Of a stretch of 64,000 nt of DNA, positions 52,386 through 62,101 are shown piece by piece (position 1 is the first letter of the stretch; each line of letters starts with the position of its first letter). The position numbers and the translations under genes were made by a program. The notes beneath the pieces are model-generated. The model had not been told where the DNA came from. It did not search any database and was given only the letters and a program-made list of their open reading frames with translations. The DNA is from Planctomycetota bacterium. Its GTDB lineage: Bacteria > Planctomycetota > Phycisphaerae > Phycisphaerales > SM1A02. The stretch lies in assembly GCA_022574595.1 (NCBI GenBank), contig JACZRS010000014.1:1-64000 (forward strand). Direction: 5' to 3'.

Positions 52386-53012
52386 ATGAAGGAATCGCAA
52401 GGACACACACATTTGCAAATGAATATCGCATCGGAAAAAAGCGGCGGACTCTTGTTAGTGGTTTCAGGCCCATCGGGTGTGGGAAAAACCACAATCACCC
52501 GCGAGTTAGAGCGGCGATTAGGTGGTGTTTTCAGCGTTTCCGCAACTACACGCCCACAAGCGGATGGCGAAGTAAACGGGCGCGACTACTTTTTCATCAC
52601 AGAACATGATTTTGATCAAAAAGTGGCGGATGGCGACTTCCTGGAACACGCTAAAGTGTATGGTGAATATCGCTACGGCACACCTCGCGAACCGGTAGAG
52701 AATAAAGTAGAAGCTGGCCAAATCGTGATTTTAGATATCGATGTTCAAGGCGCCAAGCAAGTTAAAGAAGCAATGCCACAGGCCTTTTCTATATTTATTT
52801 TACCCCCTAGTGACGAAGAGTTGATGCGGAGGCTAAAGGAAAGGCGGCGTGAAGACGAAGCAAGTATCGCGCGAAGATTTGCTGAAGCTAAGCGTGAAAT
52901 TAAGTTCGCAGAGTCCAGCTCTGTTTATGATGCTCATGTGGTTAATGATAACCTTCAGCGCGCTATCGAAGAGACCTGCTGCTTAATTAACCATCGCCGA
53001 ACTACGGTATAG
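52386..53012 (+). CDS. gmk: Guanylate kinase
   Basis: 208 residues. P-loop SGPSGVGKTT near residue 28; then SVSATTRPQADGEVNGRDYF, the GMP-binding region, and LDIDVQGAKQVKEA for catalysis. LID region LKERRREDEASIARRF. It makes GDP from GMP. A later ATG at 52422 would trim the first 12 residues. It follows pyrB by 49 bp and is followed by an exported protein gene with 3 bp between them. Confidence 0.95.
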   Translation: MKESQGHTHLQMNIASEKSGGLLLVVSGPSGVGKTTITRELERRLGGVFSVSATTRPQADGEVNGRDYFFITEHDFDQKVADGDFLEHAKVYGEYRYGTPREPVENKVEAGQIVILDIDVQGAKQVKEAMPQAFSIFILPPSDEELMRRLKERRREDEASIARRFAEAKREIKFAESSSVYDAHVVNDNLQRAIEETCCLINHRRTTV

Positions 53013-53015
53013 GTT

Positions 53016-54827
53016 ATGAACCATCCTTCAAAAAGTTCAATAAAGCTCATTATCAAAAGCAGGTTCATGATATTGCTGCTGGCGTCGCTACTGGGCTTTC
53101 CTTGTGCAGTCAATGCTGCATCAGTAAAAGGGATTCGATCAACAATCAGCAACCCCATAGCAATTCGTGGCGGGGTTCTACTGCTATCACTAACTGCCCG
53201 GCAACATGGGAAAAATTGGCCATCTACATTAAAGCTGGTTTTATCTGATGGTAGAAAACTAGAAGCTCAAGTAATTTGGGTTCATCACGATACAACCACA
53301 TCGTTTCGCCACTGGACAATTGATCCAAGAAGTGTTGCGGTTCGCAGGATCGTAAAAAGTGATGATTCTTCATTACCTGATACCGCAGCTGCATTTCTTG
53401 TTGTGCGTTTACCATTAGATGCAGATGGGCAATTGAAGCTCGGCAGCCAACGGTTAAGGCCACAATGGTTTGATCCACCCGCAATAATTGATTCGCTTGG
53501 CGAAGTTGACCCTGATGCAGCAACGCTATCTTTAATCAGGTCGCCAGATTTACCTGATCCAAGCTCCCCGTTTGAGTATTTTCGTTGGGTTTTATTAGCT
53601 CAGCGGCGTGGGGTCCATCCACCAACTCCCGATGCAATGGGTGAAATAAAAGCAATGGTAGCGCAGCACTATTCCGACCTTTGGCAAATAGCCTTTACAA
53701 GACTAGCGTCCAGCAGCTCGGGTGTTGCGGGTGCTTGCCGCGATCTACTTACCCAGACCTGTCAAGATTTAAATCAAGCGTTTGCAGTTTGGGTGAATGA
53801 TCCACTAGAGCTGGACGCGCTGCTTGATCTACTTCTTAATAAGAGTCGTAGTGATCGCGATGTACGAAATGCAGCACTTGCCTGGGCGGACTCTAAAGAT
53901 CTGAGCTTAATGTGGCCGCAAGGCATAGTAGGCGATCAAGTTGAAATAGCTTTTGCAAACCCCACTTTTAAGGCCCAGGTTGTTCGTTTTCGTTGGCTTA
54001 ATAGTGATAGCGAGGTTATAGCAGCGGAACTTGAACCTCGTGTGGTAACACGAGTTAATGTGGATCGCCCTAATGCGAAAAAAGTCTTTCAATTACCTGG
54101 CACTTTACATATTAGTGCTGAAAGATCTCCCACAATACTTTTAATTGAAATGGATAATCTAAGCGAGAAGATTACATTGGGATCTGGAGTGCCCGTAGCT
54201 ACGCCTCCCGGAGTTTACTTTGCAACACTAAGGCAGCCACTTACACTTACTGAAGCGCGGGCGCAGCTCCGCTATGTAGTTAAGAAAGATCAAAGAACAA
54301 CAATACAGATTCGAAAACTTAATAATCGCTGGGAATTATTTTTAGAGTGTTGGCGAAAACAAGAAGCAACCAACAAAGTAAATATAACACACGCGTCCAA
54401 CCTTGACCAAGTGCGCGGCTCTGAAGCGGTAACTATATTCATCGGGCCAGCGCAGTTTGATGGCGGGCCAACGGTGATGCTGACCGTGCCGGAATATGGT
54501 TGGCATAGACTTTTTGCTGGAAGTAATGACGGAACACTTCAGATTCACAGGAATTCATACGTTGATCGTTGGATATGCCGTTTGGTCTTGCCGGATGCAT
54601 GGATGGTTGGAAAATCGCCCGGGCGAATCAAACTTGGCTTTGCGCGAACGCATGGCAACTCGAAAATGATCGAGCTTGGCCCTAACACAACCGTGCCCTG
54701 GCAGCTTGATCCCGGGCGCATAGAAATAGATATATCACAGTGGAATGATTTGCCAATAGAGCCGGTATCGCCTCGGCCAATTCCTATGCCTGATTACAGC
54801 AGAATTAGCTCAGGATCAGATAGATAA
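53016..54827 (+). CDS. Exported hypothetical protein
   Basis: 603 residues. Signal peptide FMILLLASLLGFPCAVNAAS near residue 18-36. The rest is beta-rich in its first and last parts (GGVLLLSLTARQHGKNWPST; KLVLSDGRKLEAQVIWVH) with an all-helical segment near residue 205-270. No domain recognised, no transmembrane helix after the signal. It follows gmk with 3 bp spacing. Faces the outer-membrane protein gene tail to tail. Confidence 0.7.
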   Translation: MNHPSKSSIKLIIKSRFMILLLASLLGFPCAVNAASVKGIRSTISNPIAIRGGVLLLSLTARQHGKNWPSTLKLVLSDGRKLEAQVIWVHHDTTTSFRHWTIDPRSVAVRRIVKSDDSSLPDTAAAFLVVRLPLDADGQLKLGSQRLRPQWFDPPAIIDSLGEVDPDAATLSLIRSPDLPDPSSPFEYFRWVLLAQRRGVHPPTPDAMGEIKAMVAQHYSDLWQIAFTRLASSSSGVAGACRDLLTQTCQDLNQAFAVWVNDPLELDALLDLLLNKSRSDRDVRNAALAWADSKDLSLMWPQGIVGDQVEIAFANPTFKAQVVRFRWLNSDSEVIAAELEPRVVTRVNVDRPNAKKVFQLPGTLHISAERSPTILLIEMDNLSEKITLGSGVPVATPPGVYFATLRQPLTLTEARAQLRYVVKKDQRTTIQIRKLNNRWELFLECWRKQEATNKVNITHASNLDQVRGSEAVTIFIGPAQFDGGPTVMLTVPEYGWHRLFAGSNDGTLQIHRNSYVDRWICRLVLPDAWMVGKSPGRIKLGFARTHGNSKMIELGPNTTVPWQLDPGRIEIDISQWNDLPIEPVSPRPIPMPDYSRISSGSDR

Positions 54828-54844
54828 ACTGTGCAGCATACGTT

Positions 54845-55792
54845 TTAGAAACTCAGACTAAACATCACCCCAACTAATGCTGCACCATCCAAATCGTCAT
54901 TACCCAGCACCAATCCTCTTGTATCTGCAAGTTCAACCTCACTAGTTAAGTTAAAGCCAGCGAAGAAATCTAAATCAACATAATCACCAAGCTCGCATGA
55001 CAATCGAGCTTGTATTGGGATTCGAGTTTCTTCACCAACGCCATTTGGTGCGATACCTTCATCATCTAAACGGAACCTATTGAATTCGAAGTACCCGCCA
55101 ATCCCTGCTTCCCATCCACCACCTATGTCATAGACAAGTTCAATCCCACTCTTGCCGGTCGCTCCTCCACTGGTATTGCTAGTTAGTACTAAGTCATCTC
55201 TGATTTGCCAATTAAGTACAAATATTGGGAATAACCGAGCATCATCTTCAATTTGACTAACAATTCCGAACCCGCCTCCGACGGTTAAGTCCGAGTCAAC
55301 TTTGTAAGTCGCGCCAATCACGCCGCCACCTATGAATGATTCATCAAGATCAGCATTGTCCTCTCGTGCGAATTGGAAGACAGGCCCGCCAAAGACTTTC
55401 CAATCGTTTGACATATCCGTGGTAAAAATCGCAGCAATACCGAATGTGTGAATATCTTCCCAAGGATCAACTCCGCCGAACCCAGTAGTACCATCGAAGT
55501 TGTATAGGTCGACTCCATAATCGAGACTTACCGTGAGATCCGTTTCCTGGCTTAAAGAAGTCTCTCCAGTAACGCCTGCTCTGATTCTAAATATACTCAG
55601 ATCACCACCTTGGTCGAGGCCAGCCTTAAAGGAGTTCTCCAGGCCAAGATGTATTTTAAAGCTCAGATCGGTATTGGAACCGGATGCTGTCTGCGTCTCA
55701 GTTTCTTGTTGAGCTGCGCTTGGGCAGGCTAATAAGCATGCAGATGCTATTGCTGATATTGCTAAGATCATCTTTGTATTGGTAAAGTTCAT
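54845..55792 (-). CDS. Outer-membrane beta-barrel protein
   Basis: 315 residues from ATG 55792, AGGAG 8 nt upstream. Signal peptide (MILAISAIASACLLACPSAA, cleavage near AQQ). Alternating hydrophobic/polar strands (SFKIHLGLENSFKAGLDQGG; ISIFRIRAGVTGE; VSLDYGVDLYNF...) with a final strand ending VGVMFSLSF, aromatic at the C-terminus as in BAM substrates. About 12 or more strands. No porin motif. Acidic Asp/Glu turns are frequent. Confidence 0.8.
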   Translation of the reverse strand: MNFTNTKMILAISAIASACLLACPSAAQQETETQTASGSNTDLSFKIHLGLENSFKAGLDQGGDLSIFRIRAGVTGETSLSQETDLTVSLDYGVDLYNFDGTTGFGGVDPWEDIHTFGIAAIFTTDMSNDWKVFGGPVFQFAREDNADLDESFIGGGVIGATYKVDSDLTVGGGFGIVSQIEDDARLFPIFVLNWQIRDDLVLTSNTSGGATGKSGIELVYDIGGGWEAGIGGYFEFNRFRLDDEGIAPNGVGEETRIPIQARLSCELGDYVDLDFFAGFNLTSEVELADTRGLVLGNDDLDGAALVGVMFSLSF

Positions 55793-55924
55793 ATCGTTGA
55801 CTCCTGGAGTAGTTGTCCCAATTTCGACAACACAATAACCTTTTCTCCTGTATTTGTGTTGCTGGGTCGGCAAAATAATTCAAAGCTTGCTTGTTTTGGC
55901 CTTTATTTTGTGATCAAAATTTCA

Positions 55925-57862
55925 CTAGCCACGAATGCGGCTGCAATAAACCAACCACTCAATAACTAGAAGGCAAAGGGCGATCCCTCCAAGCCATGGC
56001 CAGAGCGGTAGTGGAGCTGCGGCTTGGATTGCTCCGCCTTGGGTTTTCTGGGCATTTACCGTTATGGATTGCTTGGGGCGAATATCTGTCTCAATATCAC
56101 TTAGTAGACTGATGGCAATCTGCTGCATGGGAGGCAAAGTTCCCTTTATGTTGTAAATGCCAACACTGCCAAACAAGGGAAGAGTCACTGATGAGCCTCC
56201 ATTAACTTCGATCTGGGCGTTTATTGGTCCTGTGATAGTTACTTGTTTTACGTTAGGCTCCGTACGAGCAGTGATTGCCTGGCCCGGGCGAAAAGTTAAA
56301 CCGCCAACCGATCCACCCGCTAAGGTTAAATGGTCGATTGCATTTTGCAGGAAGATGAGATTACTAACGATGATGGGCCAATTGCTATTTTCAATTTCAA
56401 ACCCGACAAGTATGTGCCTGGCAGTGGTTTGATTTATCAGCGCAATCACCGGGCCATCGGGTCCCGTTGCTAGCGGAATAGAATCATCAGGCAATTTAAA
56501 ACCACCAAACCCATAATAATTCAATGCATCAAGCGATACGTGGCGCATGATCGGGTGTTGGCGATCCCAACTTAGAATTCGCTTGCCACCTTCTCGCTTA
56601 GGTTTAATTGTAATGATACCGCCCGGCGAAGCTCCGAAGCTGATGGTGGGTATGCTGGGAAACTTCGCAATTGCAACTCGATCAAATACTGCAAGATCAA
56701 AGTCGGCTTCGAGTCGCTCACGCAGTCCATCAACCTCTTGGGAAGTTGTAGAAAGCGACACAAGTCGCTTTGGTAGAGTCGCAGCTAATAAATCATGAAT
56801 AAAAGCATCGGGCGCATCGCCTTGGTGAATTAACGCAATGCGTGAGGCGGCGGGTGGGGGTACAACCAAAGCTGCGATATCGTCTGCATTTAAATCATCG
56901 CGAAAATTACTTGATAATGTTAGCACAGCGCCGGAATTTAATTCTAGCTCAAAACGCATGGGAGCTTCGCCAATAGAGCCATCACTTGCTGCGGGGATTT
57001 CTAAACGCTCAACTTGCTCTGATGTTCCATCAACACGAAGAGTTACAATCGTTTCGATCGCTACAGTTGAAGCGTTAGCCAGTCGCGCAAATATAAGAAC
57101 CTTTGCGGGATCTTTGTAATCTCGTCTTGCGCTAAATGAAACTATGCCTACATTGCGAATTGCTTGATCGTTTTTTGGTCCAACATGAACGAAGCGCAAT
57201 TCCCCTGCTTTTAGATTAAAGCTAGGAGATTTACTTGGTGGTGCAACTCCGCCATCGGATATCAGCATTACAGTTGGTGGTTGGTCGTCAGGATTATCCT
57301 CGCGGCTGGCAAACGCGCCTGCAAGCTCTAACGCTGCTTCTAAGTTTGCTTGCTCATCAGTTGGCTTAATTAAATCAATCGCGTCGCGCAGCAAGCGACG
57401 ATCCGATTCAAAGCTACTGACAACGTGCGCGTTGGCAGCAAATGCAACAATCATCATTTGGCTGGTTTGGCCACTTTTACCTAAGCGCTCAATTATTTCG
57501 TTTGCTGCTGCTTTGGCTGCGTCAAGGCGAGTGAATTCATCAGCATCAGTTGCGCTCATTGAAGCGCTATTATCAATCAGCAAAATCACTCTAGATGATG
57601 GGGGAGCTTCACTTTGCAGGACTGGCTGAGCTAAAGCCAAGAGTAATGATGCTAGTAATAAAAGCTGCAAGAATAGTAGTAGCGATGAACGCAAACGCTG
57701 AAATGGAACGTTTACTTGTAAATCTTCAGTCGATTTGCTCCACAGAAGCGTGCTGGGGATGCGTAGCATTTGCCTGCGAAGTTTTAGAAAATATAGCGCA
57801 AGTAATAGGGGGACTGCTATTGCTGCTCCGAGTAGACCTGCAAATGGGCTTAAGAATGTCAC
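55925..57862 (-). CDS. BatA-like/VWA membrane protein
   Basis: 645 residues. N-terminal BatA segment (FLSPFAGLLGAAIAVPLLLA; YFLKLRRQ; QRLRSSLLLFLQLLLLASLL) with two helices, then a VWA domain with MIDAS motif DNSASMS near residue 97. A long periplasmic middle contains SARRDYKDPAKVLIFARLAN and later a DUF4159-like/GATase-like fold not securely assigned. One C-terminal helix (LPLWPWLGGIALCLLVIEWL). Commonly paired with MoxR ATPases, as here a few genes upstream (58712), though an NTF2 and cupin gene stand between. Confidence 0.85.
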   Translation of the reverse strand: MTFLSPFAGLLGAAIAVPLLLALYFLKLRRQMLRIPSTLLWSKSTEDLQVNVPFQRLRSSLLLFLQLLLLASLLLALAQPVLQSEAPPSSRVILLIDNSASMSATDADEFTRLDAAKAAANEIIERLGKSGQTSQMMIVAFAANAHVVSSFESDRRLLRDAIDLIKPTDEQANLEAALELAGAFASREDNPDDQPPTVMLISDGGVAPPSKSPSFNLKAGELRFVHVGPKNDQAIRNVGIVSFSARRDYKDPAKVLIFARLANASTVAIETIVTLRVDGTSEQVERLEIPAASDGSIGEAPMRFELELNSGAVLTLSSNFRDDLNADDIAALVVPPPAASRIALIHQGDAPDAFIHDLLAATLPKRLVSLSTTSQEVDGLRERLEADFDLAVFDRVAIAKFPSIPTISFGASPGGIITIKPKREGGKRILSWDRQHPIMRHVSLDALNYYGFGGFKLPDDSIPLATGPDGPVIALINQTTARHILVGFEIENSNWPIIVSNLIFLQNAIDHLTLAGGSVGGLTFRPGQAITARTEPNVKQVTITGPINAQIEVNGGSSVTLPLFGSVGIYNIKGTLPPMQQIAISLLSDIETDIRPKQSITVNAQKTQGGAIQAAAPLPLWPWLGGIALCLLVIEWLVYCSRIRG

Positions 57863-57908
57863 GCTTGATTATGGCCGAATAAACCTATTCTGACACTGTC
57901 GATGCAAA

Positions 57909-58337
57909 TTAATCTTCATTTAGATTAACCCCAACGCTATCGAGAAACGATTTCAGCGATTCAGTTTCGCCGGGCAGATCGACATGCTTTATTTGGCAGA
58001 TAAGCCCAGCTTTGTTAAATGTTAAAATTTGTTGGCAGCGATGATCGTGGGTTCGGCCGCTATGAGTCAGTCGATCCAGATAATTTATGGCAAATTGGAT
58101 GTTACCTAATGGCTCGACATCACTTTGATATTCAACGCGATCAAATTTGCTTTGAGCGTTTTTATCATTTTCAACATAAGTAGCAATAATCGCATCAGGC
58201 CCAAGGTGAATTTCATCTCGAACAGTGTAAACGCAATCAACACTGAGCATGTCCGAGATGATCGTTCCATCATCACTCTCATCAAGCGCCTGGGCGAAAC
58301 GAATCGCAGTTTGTAGATTGTCAGTTGATTTGGACAT
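57909..58337 (-). CDS. NTF2-like/SnoaL-type protein
   Basis: 142 residues. Pattern RFAQALDESDDGTIISDMLS, then VDCVYTVRDEIHLGPDAIIA and CQQILTFNKAGLICQIKHVD fits the NTF2-like/SnoaL fold. No signal peptide. No active-site residue can be defined. It starts 1 bp after the cupin stop, so translation is likely coupled. Role unknown. Confidence 0.7.
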   Translation of the reverse strand: MSKSTDNLQTAIRFAQALDESDDGTIISDMLSVDCVYTVRDEIHLGPDAIIATYVENDKNAQSKFDRVEYQSDVEPLGNIQFAINYLDRLTHSGRTHDHRCQQILTFNKAGLICQIKHVDLPGETESLKSFLDSVGVNLNED

Positions 58338-58338
58338 A

Positions 58339-58698
58339 CTAAATCCGCTGCGGATTGTTAACTTTACGATCGTCGTCTACGTTGCCGGTATTTAGGGTTC
58401 CCGCAGGCTCAAATAGCAATATGTGAGCTTCATGTTCTGCGATTGGTTTGTGTTCAACACCGCGCGGCACAATAAAAAACTCACCTTCACTTAGCGTTAT
58501 AGTATTATCGCGCATTTCGATGATGATACTTCCTTTAACAACAAGAAACATCTCATCTGCATCATCGTGTTTATGCCAAACAAATTCGCCCTTGATCTTT
58601 GCGAGCTTGACATGCTGCCCGTTAAGCTCGCCAACGAGTTTGGGGGACCAAGTCTCGTTAAACAGGCTGAATTTTTCGTTGAGATTGACGGCCTGCAT
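58339..58698 (-). CDS. Cupin domain protein
   Basis: 119 residues from ATG 58698. Cupin motif 1 is VWHKHDDADEMFLVVKG, with H-x-H and E as metal ligands; motif 2 is FIVPRGVEHKP with a His. The middle is IIIEMRDNTITLSEGE. One cupin barrel, so probably a small-molecule binder or enzyme with Fe, Mn or Zn. It starts within the last 14 bp of moxR, in the same transcript direction. Confidence 0.85.
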   Translation of the reverse strand: MQAVNLNEKFSLFNETWSPKLVGELNGQHVKLAKIKGEFVWHKHDDADEMFLVVKGSIIIEMRDNTITLSEGEFFIVPRGVEHKPIAEHEAHILLFEPAGTLNTGNVDDDRKVNNPQRI

Positions 58699-58711
58699 TT
58701 TATTAACCAGC

Positions 58712-59728
58712 TTAAGCAACCCCCATCGCTACATCTGTCGGAACGGTTTCGACAATGTTGGTGAGAATCTCATCGGTGGTCTTGCCTTCCGCTTCACCTT
58801 CAAAGTTAAGCAGACATCGGTGGCGCATTGCTGGCAAAACCACTTTGCGAATATCTTCGATCGAAACATTGACTCGACTATCAAGCAAAGCATGCACCTT
58901 GCCTGCAAGCACCAAAGCTTGAGCTGCACGAGGGCTTGCGCCAAAGCGAAGGAACTGATTAACAATCGGAGTAGCAAGTTCGCCCTGGGGATGGGTTGAT
59001 AGAACCAGTCTTACCGCATAGTCCTGAATATGTGGGGCGACTACGACTTTGCGTATGAGTTTTTGATATTCAAGAATCGTTGGGCCGTCTAAGACGCTTT
59101 GTAATGTCTCGCTATTACCCGTAGTTGTACGGTTAATGATTTCAGATAATTGATCGCGCGTGGAATAACCAACTTCCAGCTTAAAGAAGAATCTATCCAG
59201 CTGGGCTTCAGGTAGTGGATAGGTTCCTTCTTGTTCTATGGGGTTCTGTGTAGCCATTACAAAGAAAGGCTCATCCAGCTTGTAAGTTTCACTACCCACA
59301 GTTACCGAGTGTTCCTGCATGGCTTCGAGCAACGCTGATTGCGTCTTAGGCGTAGCGCGATTGATTTCATCTGCGAGAACAATTTGCGCAAAGATCGGCC
59401 CTTTGCGGAACTTGAATTCGCGGCTACCTTCGGATTCAACCACGATGGTTGTGCCAGTCACATCCGCAGGCATAAGGTCGGGCGTGAATTGGATGCGCGA
59501 AAAATCCAGTTTCAACGCTTCAGAAAGCGAACGGATAAGTAATGTCTTACCCAGTCCAGGCACACCTTCAAGCAAAGCGTGGCCGTTGGCGAAAAGGCAA
59601 GTCAGCACGCCATCAATGATCTCTTCGTGCCCGACAATTACTTTTTGGATCTGCTGTTTAGTTTTCTTGTAATCTTCACGAAATTTTTCAGCAGCAGCTT
59701 CGAGTTGGGCCACATCAGTCCCGGCCAT
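58712..59728 (-). CDS. MoxR-family AAA+ ATPase
   Basis: 338 residues. Walker A GVPGLGKTLL near residues 55-64, Walker B IVLADEINRATPKTQSALLE, sensor MATQNPIEQEGTYPLPEAQ and a C-terminal lid domain. MoxR proteins are chaperones that often activate VWA proteins; the BatA/VWA gene at 55925 is the natural partner. An NTF2-like and a cupin gene intervene. Confidence 0.93.
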   Translation of the reverse strand: MAGTDVAQLEAAAEKFREDYKKTKQQIQKVIVGHEEIIDGVLTCLFANGHALLEGVPGLGKTLLIRSLSEALKLDFSRIQFTPDLMPADVTGTTIVVESEGSREFKFRKGPIFAQIVLADEINRATPKTQSALLEAMQEHSVTVGSETYKLDEPFFVMATQNPIEQEGTYPLPEAQLDRFFFKLEVGYSTRDQLSEIINRTTTGNSETLQSVLDGPTILEYQKLIRKVVVAPHIQDYAVRLVLSTHPQGELATPIVNQFLRFGASPRAAQALVLAGKVHALLDSRVNVSIEDIRKVVLPAMRHRCLLNFEGEAEGKTTDEILTNIVETVPTDVAMGVA

Positions 59729-59903
59729 AGTGTTCTCCTCATCAATTGTTTAGTAACAGGAGCATAGTAGCGAGTTTGCAGCGATTTAGCATGGATGATA
59801 GTCCAATCCTTCCTAGATTACGGCCCACAAGTGTTAAGAGTTCGCCTAAGCCTCTCATAGCCGCTTGATAATACTTGAATCACCCTATTGCTCAAGCCTG
59901 GAT

Positions 59904-61247
59904 TCACTTTGCTGGGTCTTTTAATTTGCGTAGCTTCTTCTCAAGTTCAGCAGCAGGTTTAAACACCCATGTTCTTCCATGCTTGCGTGCATCTAACAAT
60001 CCACTTTCAGCTAAGCTTTGAAGATCCGTGCGCGCAGTTTGGTGTACAACATTATGGCTGACTCGATGAGATTCGATTGTAAAGGTTTCATTTGGATGAC
60101 GCAGAGCGCGGCTTATCAGCGCTCTTTGGCGATGGTTCAGGTAATCAATAGCTTGTATCTTGCTTACTAACAAGCGTGTTTCTTCAGTTTTTCTGTCGAT
60201 ATAGGCGTATAGTTCTTCTACAGCCTTGCGAATAACCCCAAGGTGATGAAGTATAAAATATGTTAGGTCATTGTCATCGGTTTCCGTATAGAGAAATGAA
60301 CGATAGTACTGTGTTGGGGCTCGTCGAATGATCTGTGAAATTGAGATAAATTCACAAATCCAATAGTCATTGTTTAACATTGACCAATAAAAAATTGCAC
60401 GAGCGCTTCGGCCGTTTCCGTCTTTGAATGGGTGGTCATAGGCAAGCCAAAAATGCAGTAATATTGCCCTTATGATTGGATGAACGAAACTGTCGGGAGT
60501 CTTTCCGTTGGCAAAATCACACATTGCCTGCATGCGCTGTTCCAATTCTTCCGAAGGGGGTGGATTATGAAAGACTTCATCGTACAAGTCAGCAACATCT
60601 ATTTTCTCATCCGGTCGGCGGATGCGCCCAGCGGCTGTAGGATCATCCAATGTGTCCGTTGTTACTCGTTTTTGAATCTCACAAATTAGCGAGGGTGTTA
60701 GTGGCTTGTCCTTTAATCCTCTAATGTACTGCATTGTCCTGTAGTTATTTAGAATCATCTGTTCACTAATATCTCTTGCAGGTCTTCCGCTTCGGATCAT
60801 TCCTTTCGCTATCTCCCGTGTGGTCACAGCGCCTTCCAATTGACTGGAGGTGATTGACTCTTCAATTAGAGAGTTCACTATGTATCGATCTCGAGTATCC
60901 GAACTTGTGATCTGGTCAGAAATTTCGACAGATCCACCAACCCTCTTATCAAGTTCGTGTAGCCACTGTGGTATTGGATCGGGGAGGAGGAAAGAGAATG
61001 TTCGTTCTTGGGTATCCTGTAGCGGTATAAGGGTTCGAATACTGTTGCGATTTAGCTTGAGAGCTAACCACCATTCATCAAGAGATAGATCCTCAGGCGG
61101 CTGAAGATGCCTTAGTTTGTCCCAATGCAAATATGCACCTTTGTGTGAAGGGCCATTTACTACTTCCCATAGATGAGGCAAGCGATTATCGACCTGAACT
61201 TTTTCAAATAAAACCCGCCAATCAGGTGGCGACATGGGCATCTTCAC
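59904..61247 (-). CDS. Fic family protein (self-inhibited class II)
   Basis: 447 residues. Fic motif HPFKDGNGRSAR near residues 275-286. N-terminal inhibitory helix SSQLEGA near residue 140 (motif S-x-x-x-E-G) blocks the ATP site, the class II arrangement. C-terminal winged helix (HRQRALISRALRHPNETFTI and on to QSLAESGLLDARKHGRTWVF). Fic enzymes AMPylate target proteins; the target here is unknown. No antitoxin gene is adjacent because inhibition is in cis. Two inverted repeats lie upstream. Confidence 0.92.
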   Translation of the reverse strand: MKMPMSPPDWRVLFEKVQVDNRLPHLWEVVNGPSHKGAYLHWDKLRHLQPPEDLSLDEWWLALKLNRNSIRTLIPLQDTQERTFSFLLPDPIPQWLHELDKRVGGSVEISDQITSSDTRDRYIVNSLIEESITSSQLEGAVTTREIAKGMIRSGRPARDISEQMILNNYRTMQYIRGLKDKPLTPSLICEIQKRVTTDTLDDPTAAGRIRRPDEKIDVADLYDEVFHNPPPSEELEQRMQAMCDFANGKTPDSFVHPIIRAILLHFWLAYDHPFKDGNGRSARAIFYWSMLNNDYWICEFISISQIIRRAPTQYYRSFLYTETDDNDLTYFILHHLGVIRKAVEELYAYIDRKTEETRLLVSKIQAIDYLNHRQRALISRALRHPNETFTIESHRVSHNVVHQTARTDLQSLAESGLLDARKHGRTWVFKPAAELEKKLRKLKDPAK

Positions 61248-61552
61248 AATGGGTCTCCATGCAAAAGCTAATTATATACTAAAATATCAATAATTAGTAT
61301 AAGCGGTGGATCGGGCATGCATATGCTAAATGTTGATATTTTAGCATTAAATTAGCATTTCAACTTAAAACCGCATTGTGGTGCAGTGAGCAGCCATTGT
61401 GGACAGTAAATGCTCTATATTTCAAATGCAACTTCAAAGTTGAGTTAACAGTTATAAGACATACGCTGCCCTATCGCCTCTGATAATTGCCCATAATTCT
61501 TCGAACCAATATGCCTCGGCTGCGGTCTAATTGGCGAATTGACTGGTAAACC
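61248..61552. other. Intergenic with two inverted repeats
   Basis: TATACTAA...TTAGTATA (61275-61301) and ATGCTAA...TTAGCAT (61323-61347) lie between the divergent fic and sigma-factor genes, the likely promoter region of both. The first is 27 bp upstream of the Fic ATG. Confidence 0.55.
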
Positions 61553-62101
61553 ATGGCCCAAAAAGATACGGATGAACAACTTTTAAGAGCCTTTGTCAAA
61601 GGTGATCGTGATGCTCTGGCTCAGCTTGCGGGCCGGTATGAAGCTCAGCTTCTGGGTTTGGCCAGCGGCCTGCTGGGTTCGCAAACGCCCGCGTGTGATG
61701 CGGTTCAAAACGCCTGGGTTCGTGTCATCAGACACGGTAGTACATTCAACGGCTCGAGCAGTTTTAAGACATGGATGTATCGAATAACCATCAACTGTTG
61801 TCGAGATCTTCAAGCGAAACGAAAAATCAAACAAGATGATGAGACTTTAAAAAACGAAACTGATAGCAAACAATCACCTGAGCAGGATTTACTAAATAGA
61901 GAACGAAAACAAGTGTTGCACCAATCTATAAGCAAACTGAATCAAGCCAAGCGCGAAACTCTGCTTCTTTGTTACCACGATTCCATGACACATGAAAAAG
62001 CAGCTGAAGTATTAGATATTCCAGTTGGCACACTTAAGTCGCGGCTAAACGCAGCACTTAACGAACTTCGCAAGCTTTTAGCGGAAGACAATATATCATG
62101 A
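61553..62101 (+). CDS. ECF-type RNA polymerase sigma factor
   Basis: 182 residues. Region 2 (LAQLAGRYEAQLLGLASGLL; DAVQNAWVRVIRHGSTFNGS; FKTWMYRITINCCRDLQAKR) and region 4 (SKLNQAKRETLLLCYHDSMT; THEKAAEVLDIPVGTLKSRL) are present; no region 3, so ECF class. It overlaps the following gene by ATGA, typical for sigma plus its regulator. Targets are unknown. Confidence 0.93.
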   Translation: MAQKDTDEQLLRAFVKGDRDALAQLAGRYEAQLLGLASGLLGSQTPACDAVQNAWVRVIRHGSTFNGSSSFKTWMYRITINCCRDLQAKRKIKQDDETLKNETDSKQSPEQDLLNRERKQVLHQSISKLNQAKRETLLLCYHDSMTHEKAAEVLDIPVGTLKSRLNAALNELRKLLAEDNIS

